A stretch of 64,000 bases of DNA from Beta vulgaris subsp. vulgaris. Taxonomy: Eukaryota > Streptophyta > Magnoliopsida > Caryophyllales > Amaranthaceae. The DNA lies in NCBI RefSeq assembly GCF_026745355.1, contig NC_079202.1:28201748-28265747 (forward strand), read 5' to 3'. Numbering within the stretch: the stretch's first letter is position 1; the number at the start of each line of letters is the position of its first letter. The notes beneath the pieces are model-generated. The model was not told the origin of the DNA and did no database searches. It saw only the letters and a program-made list of their open reading frames with translations. This document shows, piece after piece, positions 61,359 through 64,000 of the stretch. Made by a program: the position numbers and the translations under genes.

Positions 61359-61526
61359 TAATGATGGCAAAAACGTAAATAAAGCTAACGGTGGGTTAAC
61401 GGAAGTTAAGAAAAGGGTATCTGGTGTACGTTTTCGAAAACTCAAGGGTATACGGTGAATTGTTGAAACATTGAGGGTATATTATGAATTTTTTTGATTT
61501 GTCGGGGGTATTTGGTGAAAAAATCG
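61359..61526 (-). repeat. Terminal inverted repeat, right, element 2
   Basis: It is the partner of 60500-60666. GGGTA words end at 61510, 61479, 61450 and 61419, which is 16, 47, 76 and 107 bases from the end. That is the common spacing plus one base inserted in a T-run between the first two. Confidence 0.88.
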
Positions 61527-61535
61527 AAAAAACAT
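61527..61535. other. Target-site duplication, right (AAAAAACAT)
   Basis: It matches 60491-60499, and satellite continues with ttcaggctttgg. Confidence 0.88.
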
Positions 61536-64000
61536 TTCAGGCTTTGGAATCGCTCAATTCTGATGTCCGAGATAGGAGTTAGGTCCAAATTACAATGTTA
61601 CGCCATGATAAGCATGAAATAGACACGAAAATTGGACTTCAACGAATTCAGCTTCTGAGAAGAAATGGTAAAAAAAACAATTCAAGCCTTTGAATCGCTC
61701 AATTCTGATCTCTGAGCTAGAAGTTAGGCCCAAATTGAGATTTTGGGCCATGATGAGTTGGACACAGACGTGATAAATTAGGCTGCAATGAATTCAGCTT
61801 CCGAGCTCACGAACCACTTATAATGGTAAAAACATATTTCAGGCTTTGGAATCGCTCAATTCTGATGTCCGAGATAGGAGTTAGGTCCACATTACGATAT
61901 AGGGCCAAGATGAGCATGAACAGACACGAAAAATCGAACTTCAACAAATTCAGCTTCTAAGCTCACGAACCGCATAGAAATGGTAAAAAATAATTAAAGC
62001 TTTTGAATTGCTCAATTCTGATCTCCGAGCTAGAAGTTAGGCCCAAATTACGATTTTGGGCCCTTATGAGCACTACACAGACGCTAAAATTTAGGCTGCG
62101 ATGAATTCAACTTCTGAGCTCACGAACCACTTATAATGGTAAAAAAAAATATTTCAGGCGTTGGAATCGCTCAATTCTGATGTCCGATATAGGAGTTAGG
62201 TCCAAATTACAATGTTACGCCATGATAAGCATGAAATAGACACGAAAATTGGACTTCAACAAATTCAGCTTCTGAGCTCACGAACCCCGAAGAAATGGTA
62301 AAAAAAACAATTCAAGCCTTTGAATCGCTCAATTCTGATCTCCGAGCTAGAAGTTAGGCCCAAATTGAGATTTTGGGCCATGATGAGTTGGACACAGACG
62401 TGATAAATTAGGCTGCAATGAATTCAGCTTCCGAGCTCACGAACCACTTATAATGGTAAAAACATATTTCAGGCTTTGGAATCGCTCAATTCTGATGTCC
62501 GAGATAGGAGTTAGGTCCACATTACGATATAGGACCAAGATGAGCATGAAAAGACACGAAAAATCGGACTTCAACAAATTCAGCTTCTAAGCTCACGAAC
62601 CGCTTAGAAATGGTAAAAAATAATTCAAGCTTTTGAGTTGCTCAATTCTGATCTCCGAGCTAGAAGTTAGGCCCAAATTACGATTTTGGGCCCTTATGAG
62701 AACTACACAGACGCTAAAATTTAGGCTGCGATGAATTCAACTTCTGAGCTCACGAACCACTTATAATGGTAAAAAAAAATATTTCAGGCGTTGGAATCGC
62801 TGAATTCTGATGTCCGATATAGGACTTAGGTCCAAATTACGATGTTGGGCCAAGATGAGCATGAAACAGACACGAAAAATCGGACTTCAATGAATTCAAC
62901 TTTATAGCTCAGGAACCTCTTAGAATTGGTAAAAAACCAATACAGGCTTTTAAATTGCTCAATTCTGATGTCCGAGCTAGAAGTTAGGCCCTAATTACGA
63001 TTTTGGGCTTAGATGAGCAGGAAAAAGATGCGAAAAATCGGACATCAAGGAATTCAGCTTCTAAGCTCACGAACCCCTTAGAAATGGTAAAAAAACAGTT
63101 CAAGCTTTTGAATCGCTCAATTCTGATATCCGAGCTAGAAATTAGGCCCAAATTATGATTTTGGGCCCTGATGAGCAGGACACAGACGCGAAAAATTAGG
63201 CTGCAATTAGTTCAGCTTCTGAGCTCACAAACCACTTATAATGCTAAAAGAACCCCTTAGAAAAGAAAAAAAACATTTCAGGCTTTGGAATCGCTCAATT
63301 CTAATGTCCGAGATAGGAGTTAGGTCCAAATTACGATGTTGGGCCAAGTGAGCATGAAACAGACACGAGAAATCGAACTTCAACGAACTCAGCTTCTGAG
63401 CTCACGAACCCCTTAGAAATGGTAAAAAAAACAATTCAAGCTTTTGAATCGCTCAATTCAAATGTCCGAGCTAGAAGTTAGGATCAAATTACGATTTTGG
63501 ACCTTGATGAGCAAGACACAGACCCTAAAAATTAAGCTGCAATGAATTCAGTTGCTGAGCTCTCGAACCACTTATAATGGTAAAAAAAACATTTTAGGCT
63601 TTGGAATCACTCAATTCTGATGTCCGAGATAGGAGTTAGGTCCAAATTACGATGTTGGGCCAAGATGAGCATGAAACAGACACGAAAAATCGGACTTCAA
63701 CGAAATCAGCTTCAAAGCTCACGAACCCCTTAGAATTGTTAAAAAACCAATTCAGGCTTTTAAATTGCTCAAGTCTGATGTCCGAGCTAGAAGTTAGGCC
63801 CTAATTACGATTTTGAGCATGAAAAAGACGCGAAAAATTGAACTTCAAGGAATTCAGCTTCTAAGCTCACGAACCCCTTTGAAATGGTAGAAAACCTATT
63901 CAAGCTTTTGAATCGCTCAATTCTGATCTCCGAGTTAGAAGTTAGGCCCAAATTACTATTTTGGGCCCTGATGAGCAGGACATAGACGCGAAAAATTAGG
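61536..64000. repeat. Satellite array, right end
   Basis: The same family continues to the window edge. The first monomer after the element lacks about 14 bases (cttctgag runs into aagaaatgg near 61656). Near 63247 a monomer tail is partly duplicated (ctaaaagaaccccttagaaaag). No gene is visible. Confidence 0.95.
61537..62800. repeat. Tandem duplication of four monomers, 630-bp period
   Basis: The variants attacgatatagg (61891 and 62521), gttacgccatgataagc, tttaggctgcgatg and aatatttcaggcgttgg recur at an offset of about 630 bp, close to four monomers. The copies are nearly identical, indicating a young exchange next to the second Mutator-like element. Confidence 0.85.

Larger units (their letters stand above)
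60500..61526. mobile_element. Non-autonomous Mutator-like element 2 (1027 bp)
   Basis: The ends are CGGTTATTTCACC and CGATTTTTTCACC (complement of the right end), with inverted repeats of about 167 bp and an unambiguous 9-bp target duplication. The interior has telomere-like CCCTAA words, then a GC-rich core, then TTAGGGTT words on the other side, the same plan as element 1. The inverted repeats differ from element 1 in most positions outside the TACCC frame, so the two are relatives and not recent copies. No transposase is encoded. A 186-codon minus-strand frame (61445-60885) is proline-rich low complexity and is not accepted as a gene. Confidence 0.85.

Noticed and set aside
60885..61445. 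186-codon minus-strand proline-rich frame and overlapping 109-codon plus-strand glycine-rich frame
   Set aside because: Both are produced by GC-rich low-complexity sequence, a 16-bp minisatellite and part of the inverted repeat of a transposon; no domain or start context supports a gene.
60500..61526. Element 2 as a recent copy of element 1
   Set aside because: End wording, inverted-repeat sequence and cores differ in most positions; only the plan and motif spacing are shared.
1..64000. CRISPR array
   Set aside because: Repeats are contiguous monomers of about 159 bp without unique spacers, and the context is a plant genome.
1..64000. tRNA, rRNA or other structural RNA genes
   Set aside because: No cloverleaf with A and B boxes or rRNA-like stretch was seen; the only tRNA-related sequence is the short retrotransposon primer site.

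Overview
This window is plant heterochromatin and contains no intact host gene. About 49 kb of the 64 kb is one tandem satellite with a monomer of about 159 bp. The arrays are interrupted by three insertions: a degenerate Ty1/Copia LTR retrotransposon in an unusual tandem arrangement (13826-26141) and two short, related Mutator-like inverted-repeat elements (38993-40239 and 60500-61526). A flowering plant is suggested by the tRNA-iMet-primed Copia element with SIRE/Maximus-like features, the long-TIR elements with 9-bp target duplications, plant telomere-like CCCTAAA motifs inside those elements, and the monomer length. Array size, higher-order structure and nested transposons fit a centromere or pericentromere, but that is inference; the species cannot be named.

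Layout. 1-13825: satellite, mostly in an A-B-C trimer of about 475-477 bp. 13826-26141: retrotransposon on the minus strand, read along the plus strand as LTR (2042 bp), internal region (5483 bp), LTR (2045 bp), then a second internal region cut off after about 2.7 kb at a satellite junction. Outer LTR end, two polypurine tracts, one primer binding site and two reverse transcriptase relics fix its structure and orientation. 26142-38992: satellite with multi-kilobase higher-order repeats, including three tandem copies of a 1.56-kb unit. 38993-40239: first Mutator-like element. 40240-60499: satellite with 3.0-3.6-kb block duplications. 60500-61526: second Mutator-like element. 61527-64000: satellite with a 630-bp tandem duplication.

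How the parts relate. The A, B and C monomer types are three diverged forms of one unit, homogenised as a trimer and then re-amplified in longer blocks. Both Mutator-like elements landed in the same A-tract that closes each monomer, and the retrotransposon landed about ten bases past that tract. The two elements share an architecture: a TACCC motif sits at identical spacing in the inverted repeats, telomere-like repeats follow, and the core is GC-rich and low in complexity. Neither encodes a transposase, and the retrotransposon's polymerase is broken in both copies.

Short open reading frames in the arrays arise because 159 bp is a multiple of three; none was judged a gene. Local clusters of single-base indels suggest that parts of the consensus may be inaccurate.
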